Shown one piece after another: positions 9,917 to 20,301 of a stretch of DNA of 64,000 nt (positions are counted from its first letter, which is position 1; each line of letters starts with the position of its first letter). Source of the stretch: Ypsolopha sequella (Eukaryota; Arthropoda; Insecta; Lepidoptera; Ypsolophidae); the NCBI GenBank assembly GCA_934047225.1, contig OW203985.1, positions 11,618,701 through 11,682,700 of the forward strand. Reading direction: 5' to 3'. Under the pieces are notes generated by a model. The model was not told the DNA's origin. It worked only from the letters and a program-made list of their open reading frames with translations, and did not search any database. The translations under genes and the position numbers were made by a program.

Positions 9917-11706
9917 ACTTGGGATAAATCGCCAAGCATTTAAAATATAGAAATTTATTTTGAAATATTTGCAGTGCATGGCAAAATTATTAGATCGTAG
10001 ATAATCCTGTCGGTACATGTTCAGGTTCTGTTACGCAAAATGAAAACAATGAAACTCTTTTAGGATTAATTTGTTATCCCTATGTTTGTCTGTGTGTCCG
10101 TTTGTCTAGACAATTTTTTCTGGGTAAAATTAATAAATACCAATATAAACGGCCCTCTATAGAGCTGTAAAAACATACTTTTGACGTTTTTATTTATATT
10201 ACGTTTTAGGTTTTTACGTTTTTTTTTTTACGTTTTTCATACAAATTTTCTCACTATGAAAATGTAGGGATGAACACTTGAGATAATATTTTGCATTTAA
10301 AAGTCAACACAGAAAGGAATTGTTGAACAAATAATGTAAAAAATATGAAAACCATGTTGTTCTATTCTAAAGGGATTAATTATCTACTGTTCAATGTGGC
10401 GATAGCTTTGTTTATTTTTTTCCTTGAATTATTTTTTACTAAGGTAACAAATAGTTTAATACAAGGTTTTCCTTAAGAGGTCCCTTTACCCCTGTATTTT
10501 TCTTAAAATTCATACAACAGGTATAAACCGAATGTGAAGTCTACAGCTTATTTTCTTCATATCTTTTTTCATGAGTATATTCTAGTGACATCTACCTACG
10601 TCTCTATACAGCCCAAAAAGCTAAATTTTATAAAACACCATCATAATAGCTGTCAGGATATCGTCAATATTGCCTCGTTTTTACACAAAGTTTAACAAGT
10701 TTGTATATTTTTATCTATACTGGAAATAAAAAAGAGAGAAATACAGGCGTCGTTCATGTAAATATGACTAAGTTTACACACTTTGCTAAGTATAAACAAT
10801 TACCGTTTCATGGAAAACTGTTTTGACCTGAAACCATTTCACAAATTCAATTAACTTATTTTGAATATCTTGTCATCTTGCACTTTTTGATGAGAAATAC
10901 AATTTCAATAAGTAAAAATACAACTTTTAGTTAAGAAAACTGATAATTAAAAGTCTGCTGTATGCATTAACATATTTTTAATTATATTACAATAATAATA
11001 AAATAATTGGCTTATCCGTCGTCGTGATACCAGCCGTAAATGTCTTAAATAATCTGATATCACGCTTATGGAAAACCCAATTATTTTGAAGATACCATAA
11101 TATCATTAAAATATGTTTATGCATATAGCAAACTTTTAACAATAAATTGTCTTAGCTAAAAGTTGTACTTTACCGTTATAATTATTTCTTAATATTTTGT
11201 TACAAATTCGGAGAAATAGCCCTTAACCTTAACCTTGTATGAAAATATTTGTTATCTTTGTAACAAAGAAAAAAAAAATAAACAAAGCTATCGCCACATT
11301 GAACAAACAGTAAATTATTAATCCCTTTAGAATAGAAAGATATGGTTTTATATTTTGTACATTATTTGTTCTACAGTTCCTTTCTGTGCTTTCTTTCAAA
11401 TGCAAAATATTATGTGAAGTGTTGATCTCTATATTTTCATAAGGAGAAAATTTGTATGAAAAAGTTAAACAAAAGGCCATAAAAACGTTATAAATGTATA
11501 TTTTACAGGGCTGTAAATATTAGCATTTATTGATTTTACCCAGAAAAATTGCCTAGACAAACGGACAAACAGACAAACATAGGGACAACAAATTAATCCT
11601 AAAAGAGTTTTGTTTTTTAATTTTGCGTAAAGGGACCTGAACATTTCAAACTATGATACAAATAAATTTCTATATTTTAACACTTGGCGATTTATCCCAA
11701 GGGTAA
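9917..11706. mobile_element. Large foldback element with arms of several hundred bases
   Basis: Sequence from about 9917 to 10480 pairs as a diverged inverted repeat with about 11225-11706. Matching words include GGGATAAATCGCCAAG near 9930 against its complement near 11690, the GTTTGTCTAGACAA region near 10105 against TTGCCTAGACAAACGGACAA near 11550, and AATGTGGCGATAGCTTTGTT near 10393 against its complement near 11285. The loop has no transposase ORF. A second, independently centred hairpin lies at 10905-11180. Confidence 0.75.
10905..11180. mobile_element. Nested palindromic MITE inside the foldback
   Basis: Left arm near 10913-10985 (AAATACAACTTTTAGTTAAG, ATTAACATATTTTTAAT) is complementary to 11100-11175. 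Its centre, near 11045, is about 230 bp away from the centre of the outer foldback, which indicates a separate insertion. Confidence 0.65.
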
Positions 11707-14200
11707 ACAGGTGTCCCAAAAGTCAACGCTTTCCCTTGGAAGGCTGGTAGGCCAGCTCATGACTGACCAGAATATCAAATTATGACCTCAGCAAAAAGTA
11801 GATAGTCTTCGAGTTGATGGTACTTTTATAAATTCGAATAGATTTTTGAGAGTCAAAGCTAACCAGTTCTAAATTCTAAGAATAAAATTTTTGTTGCGCA
11901 ACTCTGAATAGTCATGCTATTGATAAAGTCAAAAACAAACCTTGAAATGCTGTTACATCAGGAAGAAAAATAAAAACCCAATTTATGAGCAATTTTTTGT
12001 AATTAGGTTAGTTCGATACCACACCCTGAAAAAAAATGTCCTATGTTAGTTTTGCAAATTATCTTAAATAACGGCTCATAAAATATTGTTTTTCAAATTA
12101 TCTGGCAATTTCTGTGTATTACTTTTGAAAAAAAAGTTATTGCTATTTTACTACCAAAGGAGCTGCGTATTTTTTAAAATAATTAGAATTTAGAATGAAA
12201 GAGTGGCGGGCAGTAAAAATATTTGACGTTCATTAGAAATGCCATTTAACACGCGTTAGAGTGAGATAAATAGTGACGCTATTTAAAATGAGTTGGAATG
12301 AGATAGTAACGCAGTTAAACGTGGTTGAATGAGAGAGGCATAATTGATATAGGCTACAGTGAGATAGATAGTGACGTGGTGCATTCCTTCTGAGAATATT
12401 TGTTAGTTTCCACTTTTTGTAATAACAACTTTAGTAAAAAATTTTTGTAAAGAAATTTTTTGTCCAATTTATTTTCCCGCAAGTGTAAAACCAGCTCAAC
12501 GGGCAAAAATATTTAAAGAATGGGTAATGGTGACAATTAACCGTCACAATATTATTATGTATCTCTAAAGGAGTGTCTGAAATGTTCCGAGGGTCAACTG
12601 ATAAATCAAACACTCAAAAAACCACTTTTAGCCGACCATAATAAATTTACGTCCCGACGTGATAGCAAGTAGGATCAATGCCGTGTGACGATGATCGAAA
12701 TACACTAATAAATTAGATAAAATAAAATACGTATTACTTTTGACCCTGCCTCGTCCACTCTATTCGTATTTTTGCTATGGTGACGCGAGCTTAGAGACCG
12801 GGACGAATTTCCCCCCGCGCGCTATCGTAAAATAGAATAAGCCACGTCCGGAACTGGTTTTTGTTTTGGCTATGTCATACTCTTAAGTAAACTAAATTAG
12901 GTTTCATTCCTATCTAAAAACAATTCACATCAAAAATGCATGGGACAAATTTCGGCTTATTCTTTGGATTAATCAGACTTAAATAAATCACATTATAATG
13001 GGAAATGACTTAGAATTTAACTTACATTAAAATCAATTATGGTTATACAAAACGGTTGATATTGAAAATTTAAATCGGTGACAATAGTATAATCTCATTA
13101 ATTCGTTCTATGCTACAAATATCAAAAAGATACTAAAGTCAGTTTCTAGGGCAAGTGGAAAAACTGTAACTGTAAGAAAACGATATGTATCGCTCGCCAT
13201 ACAATCTTTATTACCGCGTTTCGTGGTACGGGGTCCAGTACAAAATGCGCAAAGGTAATGAGCCCGTCTCCTACATGAAGATTTTTATGAAAATCAATTA
13301 CGTTTAAAAAAAATTTTTTTTTCGATATCTCAAAAAATTACGAAGTTATTGGCAATCAAAGTGAGTTTAACGGCATGTCTCGTGACGTCAACTGACACGA
13401 TTTCATATGAAAAGTGATAAATACCGCTATCGCTAACTTCGGTAATAGTAGGAATTTTTTAAAAATTCTATATGTGTTGTGCTTTGCTATAACTAATTAA
13501 TTAGTTACTATAAAAATTTACTGATTTTGCACTACAGGAGACGTGTCCATTGACCGGTTTTCGAGCTGCGCCAGAAATAGACTTTAGTTTGGGACAGTTC
13601 TTTTTCCATTATTAAGTAAAGCCCTATTTTATTCTATATTATCTATTCAATGAGTATGATATGGCCTTATCATCTAACTCTAACACAAATAACTCAACAA
13701 AATTATCTTATACCATAGCTAAAAAACTTGCCAATCATTCGGTACTCAAAATACATTTGAGATCATTGTAATACTGAACTATAATATATGAACAGCTAGT
13801 TTCATTGAAGCCTACCTACCAGTCTTCCTACCGGTTTAAAAACAGTCTTTAGAATTACAAGTCCAATATTTGGTCACGGAGATCAAAAACTGATTACTGT
13901 ATGTTGCAAAATGCGTATAAAAAGTTCAAAAAATGCATTTTTTGTTATGTAAAAAATTACACCTATCGTACGTAACATAAGTTATCAGAGACTTAGAAAA
14001 ATACTTTGGAAATTACACTTACAATCTAAAATTTTTGGAACACACTCGTGTTAAATATATAAAAAAAAAAACAAAAAAGTAAAACGAGAAATTAATTTAC
14101 AAGCGTCACAAGGAGATTCACCGCCTAGTTACATTTAAAAAACGGAAGATACGATACGGGGAATCCACAACATCGAAGAGCCTATAAATCGTTGTGTAGT
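11707..14200. other. Non-coding sequence downstream of Neurotactin
   Basis: Mostly AT-rich and without a supported frame. At about 12185-12390 there are degenerate repeats of a unit near 40 bp with the words GAGTGAGATAAATAGTGACG and AATGAGATAGTAACGC. The Neurotactin 3' UTR should lie in the part just below 14201, but I could not place a clear polyadenylation signal. Confidence 0.5.
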
Positions 14201-15641
14201 TTAGTCGATGTGCGCGAACCTCGGTACCAAATCCTCCTGTATGAGCAGGTCGCAGTGCGGCAGCTCCCCGAGGGGGAGCAGGTCCTGCGCGACGGAGATG
14301 AGCGGCGAGTCGGGGCCGGGCAGGCGGCCGTGCCACACGAAGTAGTAGAACAGCTGCTGCATGGCGGCCATGTAGCGGCGCTGCTCGGGCATGTCGGACG
14401 CGAACGTGCCGAGGATCGCCTGCACGTCAGCCGCCACGTCCGCTATCCCGTCCCCGCCCGCACCGCCGCCTGCTCCCGCACCCGCCACCACGTACAGAGG
14501 CACGTCCAGACGCATACGCGCCAGGCTCACGAGCGGGCACAGCGTGCGCACCGACGATATCAACTCTACCAGACCCTCGTACGTTTTGTTGAAATGCTTG
14601 AACACCGCTGCGGTTAGATTCTTCTCTCCAATAGCGCTATCGTTGACTACCTTCTCGACCATTTCCGCGGTCCAGTTGAGGTGCTTCTTCTGCAGAGGCT
14701 CCGAGTGGCCCGAGTGTTGCGTCGTGCCGAACACCATCGGCTTGAACTCCTTCTACTTTCCGAGGGTCAGCTTGGCTTTCTTCTGCGCGTCCCAGCTCTC
14801 GTATGCGTGAACCCTGAGTAGATCCCCGTCTAGGACGAGCCAGGAGTGTCTCAGTTCGCCGGTCAGAGGCAAAGCGTCGAGGTTGGTTTCGAGCCATACT
14901 TCAGGGGTCGCCGTTAGAATCTCCGTAGAAGTCACGCGTCTCAGACAGTCGACGTCTCTGCATTGGCTTCTCAACTTAAACTGGTCGTTGGTCTTCTCTG
15001 CCTGCTCCAAAGGCTCCCCAGGGAAGATGACAGACGGCGACGATAACCAAACCCGAGAGTACAATTTCTGAGCCTTCTTGATCGTAGTTAAAGCGGCGAC
15101 TAACGTTGCGCCGGCGCGCTGCCCCAACAGCGTGACCGATTCCGCATCCCCCCCGAAGTGTTTAATGTTTTGCTTGACCCAATCCAACGCAGCTATGAGA
15201 TCGCTGAGAGCTTAGTTGCCTGAAGTCGGTGGATACTTCGCATTGGATAGGAAATCGAGCGCGAGAAAACCGAAAGGACCGAGTCTGAAGTTCGGCCTAA
15301 CGAAAACGACCTCCTTAGTGCGAGCGTACATAGGAGACGGCTGTAGAGGGGAGACGCCACCAGACAGCGTGTTCGCTCCAAGGAGTACCACAACTGGGAG
15401 AGGAGAGTCGTAGCGGACATGGGGGGTGACCACATCTAGATATAGACAGTCTTCTTCACCAGTGATAGTCCCGTTCTCCAACATCTGGAGGCAGGCGGGA
15501 CCGCGGGCGTGCGCCTGGCGCGTGTCGTTCCAGCACATAGAGATGTTGTTCAAGGGCTGCGCATAAGTGAACCTTCGCTCGGCGACCGGCGCTGCAGCGT
15601 ATGGGATGTTGTAGAAGTTGTACACGCCTTCGTCCAACACT
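14201..15641 (-). pseudogene. Nrt: Nrt last coding exon: cholinesterase-like ectodomain, interrupted by two stops
   Basis: The acceptor TTCTTCACAG ends at 15642. The exon then reads VLDEGVYNFYNIPYAA and continues to TAA at 14201-14203, about 480 codons. No frameshift is present: the three open segments (15640-15212, 15211-14753, 14752-14201) are all in the same frame. TAA replaces the Tyr expected after PPTSGN (conserved SGNYALSD in fly Nrt). TAG follows LTLGK, just before KEFKPMVFGTTQHSGH. All other segments are well kept: Cys pairs, N-glycosylation sites such as NNIS and NDT, GQRAGA in place of the serine elbow, and CPLVSLARM. I list it as a pseudogene-type exon because of the stops, not because of general decay. 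Confidence 0.85.
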
Positions 15642-18600
15642 CTGTGAAGAAAGAAACACGATTAAAAGAAAGAAAGATAATTTATTTGCATAAATTGTGG
15701 TATACATAAAGATGGTGAGTATTATCATTCATGCATCTTATTCAGGCATGCAAATTTTAGAGTAATATACATTTTATAATATCTATTCATAAAGTATCTA
15801 TAATATTATCAAATATTAAATATAACTTATTTGTTTTTTTATTCAGTTAACATTATAATATGTATTTAAATAGAAACACTTATTGAAATAATTGTTTCCA
15901 GATATAATATTATCACTAATTTCTAAGTAACTATAAATTTGCTATATTACAACATTGCTTAAATTCAAAAAATTTTTAATGTCATAGAAACATTGCTGTG
16001 TTAAATAATTAAATAACTTGTAAATAAAACGACAGATAAACCTCGATTTTAGGTTTCCGTCCATTTGTTGACGGAATACGCAAAAACCGTTGTGTTGGAA
16101 ACATCCCGATTAGCACATCTTTAAAAAAAGCCGCTAAAAGGGCGAGTATTGCCAGAGCTAGCTGAAGTACCAAGCATACCATTGGTATGATACCAAAGTC
16201 ATGCATAAGATAATAGTGGATAGACCAGGACTCGGATGAGACTCTGACGTCTGAGTGTTTGTTGGCGGTAAATCCACGGTAACCATCAAAACCACAGAAT
16301 GGCGATGAGCGACTGCATCATCGGTGTGATAAATGTTTAATCCCTATTTTTTTAAAAACGCCATTTACTTTAACAGGTGGTAGAGCTGATGCCGGGCTTG
16401 ACTGTGGAGTTACCACCATCTTACTTGGAGACCCCCTCGATGTAATCCAGGGGAGAGTAAGAGGACCGCTCACAGGCAAAAAACCAGGGGGCCCACCATG
16501 CCTGGGACCGTGGATGGCGGTATATCCATCCCTAATAGCCGGGCCTTATATGGAACAGACTGGTGACGGGCAGCAGCGTAACTGGTGCGAGGGTTCCGGC
16601 ACCGCGCTCACCAACCCGCCTGCCCAGCGTGTGTGAGTATGGGCAATTCTTCCAGGATGACTGCCGGGAATGGCAAAACCTGGAAAGGCTTATGTCCAGT
16701 AGTGGACGAACTAGGCTGATGGATGGATGGATGGATGGACGCCATTTACTTATGCTTGGCCACCAGCGCGCCTGAAGGAAAGCTACTCTGAGACCTACGA
16801 TAAAGCACCCTCGGCCAGAAAGTGGGAGAAAGCTGGAGGCGATATCCGTCTAATATAATCGCTGTTCATATGTAATTGTCAAGCCAGGAGAAAATATTAT
16901 ATGTAATAACAAATTGTCAAACCAGGAGAAAAGGTATCGAAAAAGGCCTCATTTCAATAAATATTTTTATCGAGCCAAATTTTCCATTCGCGTTCATGTT
17001 TACAAGATCCCTAGAAAAAGATATGCAAGCACTAAGTGTCGATGTTTTTTCCGTAGCGTTTTGATCAATCTGGCTGTCCCTAGCCAGCAAAATCTACGGA
17101 AGTCGGTACTGGATCCAAGGGGGCGCAGGGGGCCGCTTCCCCCCCCTCGCCAGATGGTACAAACGAAACAATGATCTGGGAGATTAATACGATACCGCTT
17201 TAATACAGGTAGCGGCACGGTTTTTGACGGCTGACCTTCACTGCACTAGTCATTTTTACTCTATCGCATTTAGTAATTTTGTGCGCGAATGAACACATGC
17301 GCTAGTACCCCAGCACATTTGCCGAGCGGCCAAAAATCGTGCCGCGACCTGTAACATTCGTTTCTTTTTGCATACATAAGTACATACACTACCGCAAGTT
17401 CCATATCGCTAAATATCAAACACGTAATATTTCATTGTTAAACCTTTATTTTATGGTTATTCTTGTATGACATTGATTAAGAGTTGATCCCATAGATACC
17501 TAAAGTGCAGTACTATAGGGGACGCTCTTGCCTGTCTGGCACTTGTGCCCCCCCCCAGAAATAAATCCTGGGCCCACCCCTAGGCGCATGACTGATACTA
17601 CGCAACTACTCTGCCGGTGCGGCTTTACATGACGTCATGCCGGAGCACGACTAGTCGCTTGCTTGAGCCACCACCACCACTACACCGCGTTCCGAATGAC
17701 GACATAATCGATTTTATCGCGTCTACGATCATTCCGAGTCAGTGTTAGCGCGATAACGGTAGCAATGGTCACTATGACGTCATAGATGACATCATGAACG
17801 ACGCCATGTTGTGCTATCATCGTCCATGCTCTAGAGCAGGGGTCGGCTACCTTGTTAAATAAAAGGGCCAAAAATGTTACTAGGGGATCAGCGAGGGCTG
17901 CATATAAAAAATAGCGCATATTTATTGTACAATTTCGTATCATATTTATTGTAGTTTAAATTAATTTTAATATTTCATAGTGAAAAACTAATGCGATTAT
18001 TGCGGCTGCATTTGACTTGCAAGATTTTGTATGTTCGCTTGCATTTTCCTGCGCAGTATCGCGTCTAAATGTACATCCGTTAACCAAGAACAACGCTTGC
18101 TTTTTTGACAGTTTAAAATAGAAAATGTATGCTCTCACAAATAAAACATAGTTATCATGCAGCGGTTGGGAACCTAGCCGGCCACACCGAAGTGGTTCCG
18201 CCGGTTGCCGACCCCTGCTTTAGAGCGTTTGCACTGTGGGCGATCCATGAAAAGTGACAGCCGGCTGGCGGCAATTTTAAAAATAATTTATTCGGAGCAT
18301 AAGAATTTATTATTAAACCATGATTTAAATATTAAAGTTAGAGGAAATCACTTCTTGGAACTAGTTAAGTAGTATACCCTTTGTATTCACGTAACGTAAA
18401 CAAATTCCTACAAAATCTGTCACTTTCAAGTGTCAAAGTCCATGTCGCGTTCAAAAGCGTTCCGAATGGATCATAAGTTTAAGCAGTGATGGACGCCATT
18501 GTCCATTCGGAACGACTTGATGGGCGTGAGAAATTTGATGGTAGTGTTGTCAGTATTAGCGTCATGCGGAACGCGCTGCTAGTATATGTGGCGCGGCTAT

Positions 18601-20301
18601 AAACTACTAAAAGGAGTGACAATGCTAGTTACCCTTCAACAGGGCCGCAGCTAGTGATGGTGGCGATGTACTTCCCGAGGCGCAGCGGGCGCTCGGCGGG
18701 CGGGCCGGCGCGCGCGCCGATGATCACAGCTAACAGCACTAGCGCCACCACTAGGCATACCACTATGTCATCTGCGGAGGTTACGGTTTATTTATGTTTT
18801 CGGCTAACATATGGCTAGTAATGCCGGTATGCCTACCAACATTTTGAACTCGATACATACACGTTAGTGACTATTTTACGCATGTGTATTGAGTCCAAAC
18901 CTCAAGGTACGTATAGTTCAGGGGATCTAAAAAGGCCGACTTGGGTGAATCATAAAATGATTTGAAAGTAGGATAGAGTCAGAGTTTTTTCACGCGTGCA
19001 AAAGAGACGGCATTAGAACAGAATCATAATGTGATTCATGAAAAACGGCCTTTTTAGAGGACCTGGAAATACAATTTGACCCAATTCGCCTTGTAACTTA
19101 TAAGGCGAATCAGTGCAAATTATATTTCCTGAACTATACTAACATCCAATCACACTGAATAAGGGAAAAAAATAAGTCAGCAAAAAAGCAGCTGAGGGCA
19201 GATAATATAGACTCCTTTTTCGTTTCCAAGCTCCTTTATAAATGTTATATTTGTGACAGGCAGATAAAAGTTAATAAAAAAACAAAGGGGATATGTTCGC
19301 AAAATTAAATGTTTTCAATTAAAATCAATGAGTTTTTTCTATAAAGATGCCAAATTCCTTACCAATGATGAATTTCTTCTGCCTTATCCTCTCTTTGAGT
19401 GGTAATTTCGTAGCTACTTTACCTTCCACTTCCTACAACAAACAAAAGGGTTATCATTAGACACAGATAAACCAACAATTTTTTTACTGTCTTGTCATAT
19501 ATTACTCATAGACCAGCTGTCTGGTGATAGATAAGGGCAGTATTCTTACATTGTTCATTGCGATTTCTCCTTGTTTTCTCACTTTGTTCATAAGATAAGA
19601 TAGATAAGATAAGAATTCGTTTATTCATGAAAGTAGGGTGATACAATAGGTCTTAGAAATAATTTTAAGTACGCTACAGTCTGCCAGAAGGCATATGAAA
19701 ATTTACAATAATTACAAGTTGTTAAAATGCCATTCATTCATTCTGTTTTTTCATCAATGACCTATGCTTATGACACTGACGTTTAGGTACATCATCTCCT
19801 AGGTGCTGTTTTAATCTTTATCTACGCTAACAAGTTTTACTATGGTGCCAACACAGACATTTGAAACTGTGAATAAAAAATCTGCTATGCTATAGAAAAC
19901 CTGACTGCCCAAAATTTATAGAACAGTTGCAGACAGTTGATTGGCTCCAAAGTAAAAGTTATTTATAAGTACGAGTACTACCACCAGTCAGGAAATCAAG
20001 AAATATTGTGTACACTAGCAGCTGGCACCAAAAAGTTTTTCGGAAATTATGCATAAAATTTGTATACTTCCCCCTTACTGACTAAAATGCAAGTAAAGTT
20101 TACTTGTACACTACCGAAGTACACCAACAAGGACAACTCCCTATCATGCTGGGCGTACAAAATTGCAAATAGTTTGTAACATAAATAACATAATATTTAT
20201 TTGTAATCAACTTACATCTCCATCCAGTTTCACATTCTCCATACCATCATTGGGTGTATCAACTTTATCCTCCAAAGTTTCCATGGAAGCAAGGGTAGCT
20301 T
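14201..20301 (-). CDS. Nrt: Neurotactin (partial: four 3' coding exons), with two in-frame stops
   Basis: A type II transmembrane cell-adhesion protein of neurons and other cells. Its ectodomain has a cholinesterase-like fold without esterase activity; in Drosophila it is the receptor partner of Amalgam. Joining exons 20216-20301, 19363-19432, 18633-18771 and 14201-15641 by GT-AG introns gives one frame in consistent phase. It contains the conserved cytosolic LASMETLED, a membrane segment (IVVCLVVALVLLAVIIGA), CGPVEG, FYNIPYAA, EDCLYLDVVTPHVRY, PLPVVVLLGA, FRLGPFGFLALD, LLGQRAGATLV, DADVQAILG-like and MQQLFYYFVWHG, ending VPRF.HID as in fly Nrt. The nucleophile-elbow Ser is replaced (GQRAG). 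The 5' part of the cytosolic domain is not in evidence. TAA at 15212-15214 and TAG at 14753-14755 interrupt the frame. Confidence 0.9.
15642..16375 (-). other. Nrt intron, AT-rich part
   Basis: Intron between the ectodomain and membrane exons (15642-18632). This section is AT-rich, without an ORF of note. Confidence 0.7.
16376..16738 (+). mobile_element. Short retroelement with (ATGG)n tail and 13-bp target duplication
   Basis: Starts near GGTGGTAGAGCTGATGCCGG and ends in (GGAT)n at 16717-16738. ACGCCATTTACTT occurs on both sides (about 16360-16372 and 16739-16751), consistent with target-primed insertion. The body is the reverse complement of 2988-3360. GGTGGTAGAGC-type starts are common in lepidopteran SINEs, while the GTCCACT.CTGGACATAGGC words are those of an RTE-like LINE 3' end. 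Confidence 0.75.
16752..17685 (-). other. Nrt intron sequence
   Basis: No gene. Two G- or C-rich runs near 17116-17150 and 17545-17590 look like remnants of an old repeat; class unknown. Confidence 0.5.
17686..18575. mobile_element. Element with 16-bp inverted ends, split by a hAT MITE
   Basis: CGCGTTCCGAATGACG at 17686-17701 pairs with CGTCATGCGGAACGCG ending at 18575, with one mismatch. A related word (AGCGTTCCGAATGGATCA and CATTCGGAACG) occurs inside at about 18456-18515. There is no transposase frame. Target duplication was not found. The hAT MITE at 17837-18217 is nested in it, so this element is older. Confidence 0.5.
17837..18217. mobile_element. Non-autonomous hAT element
   Basis: Starts CAGGGGTCGGCTACC and ends GGTTGCCGACCCCTG, typical hAT ends. 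Flanking 8-bp sequences CTCTAGAG (17829-17836) and CTTTAGAG (18218-18225) differ at one base and fit the 8-bp hAT target duplication. 381 bp, no transposase. Confidence 0.85.
18633..18771 (-). CDS. Nrt: Nrt transmembrane exon
   Basis: Acceptor CCTCCGCAG ends at 18772 and the donor is GTAACT at 18632-18627. The 139-nt exon starts in phase 1 (AT completing a GAT codon) and reads DDIVVCLVVALVLLAVIIGA, a single membrane span, followed by GPPAERPLRLGKYIATITSC and GPVEG. The Arg/Lys-rich N-terminal flank comes from the preceding exon, so the span is cytosol-to-outside, as expected for a type II protein. Confidence 0.9.
18920..19064. mobile_element. MITE family A, copy 1 (in Nrt intron)
   Basis: Starts AGGGGATCTAAAAAGGCCGA and ends in its approximate complement CGGCCTTTTTAGAGGACCT. 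It shares its whole body (ACGCGTGCAAAAGAGACGGC) with 25994-26135; a short piece of the same end occurs at 30983-31005. Confidence 0.85.
19363..19432 (-). CDS. Nrt: Nrt juxtamembrane cytosolic exon
   Basis: 70 nt between acceptor TTGTTGTAG and donor GTAAGG. It reads EVEGKVATKLPLKERIRQKK then FII and a split Asp codon that is completed by the membrane exon. The basic stretch KERIRQKK sits on the cytosolic side of the membrane span, as positive-inside topology requires. Confidence 0.85.
19585..19735 (-). mobile_element. Non-LTR retroelement 3' end with (ATAAG)n-type tail
   Basis: Reads AAGATAAGATAGATAAGATA then GAATTCGTTTATTCATGAAA, the usual look of an inverted LINE 3' end with a short simple-repeat tail. 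Family not resolved. Confidence 0.45.
20216..20301 (-). CDS. Nrt: Nrt cytosolic exon with the conserved LASMETL segment
   Basis: 86 nt between acceptor CTATGCCAG and donor GTAAGT. It enters in phase 1 and leaves in phase 0, matching the next exon. It reads ATLASMETLEDKVDTPNDGM and ENVKLDGD. The LASMETL-acidic segment is the part of the Nrt intracellular domain that I recognise. Further 5' exons must lie at higher coordinates but could not be identified. Confidence 0.85.

Noticed and set aside
14192..14810. Plus-strand ORFs of about 140 codons
   Set aside because: Antisense shadows of the GC-rich Neurotactin exon.
15195..15214. Hidden intron removing the TAA at 15212-15214 (a CTAAG..CTCAG word looks like a branch point and acceptor)
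   Set aside because: No donor lies upstream at a suitable place, and the coding sequence is continuous on both sides with no inserted bases.
14201..15641. Active carboxylesterase or acetylcholinesterase
   Set aside because: The nucleophile Ser in the G-x-S-x-G elbow is replaced (GQRAG), and the flanking exons and C-terminus match Neurotactin.
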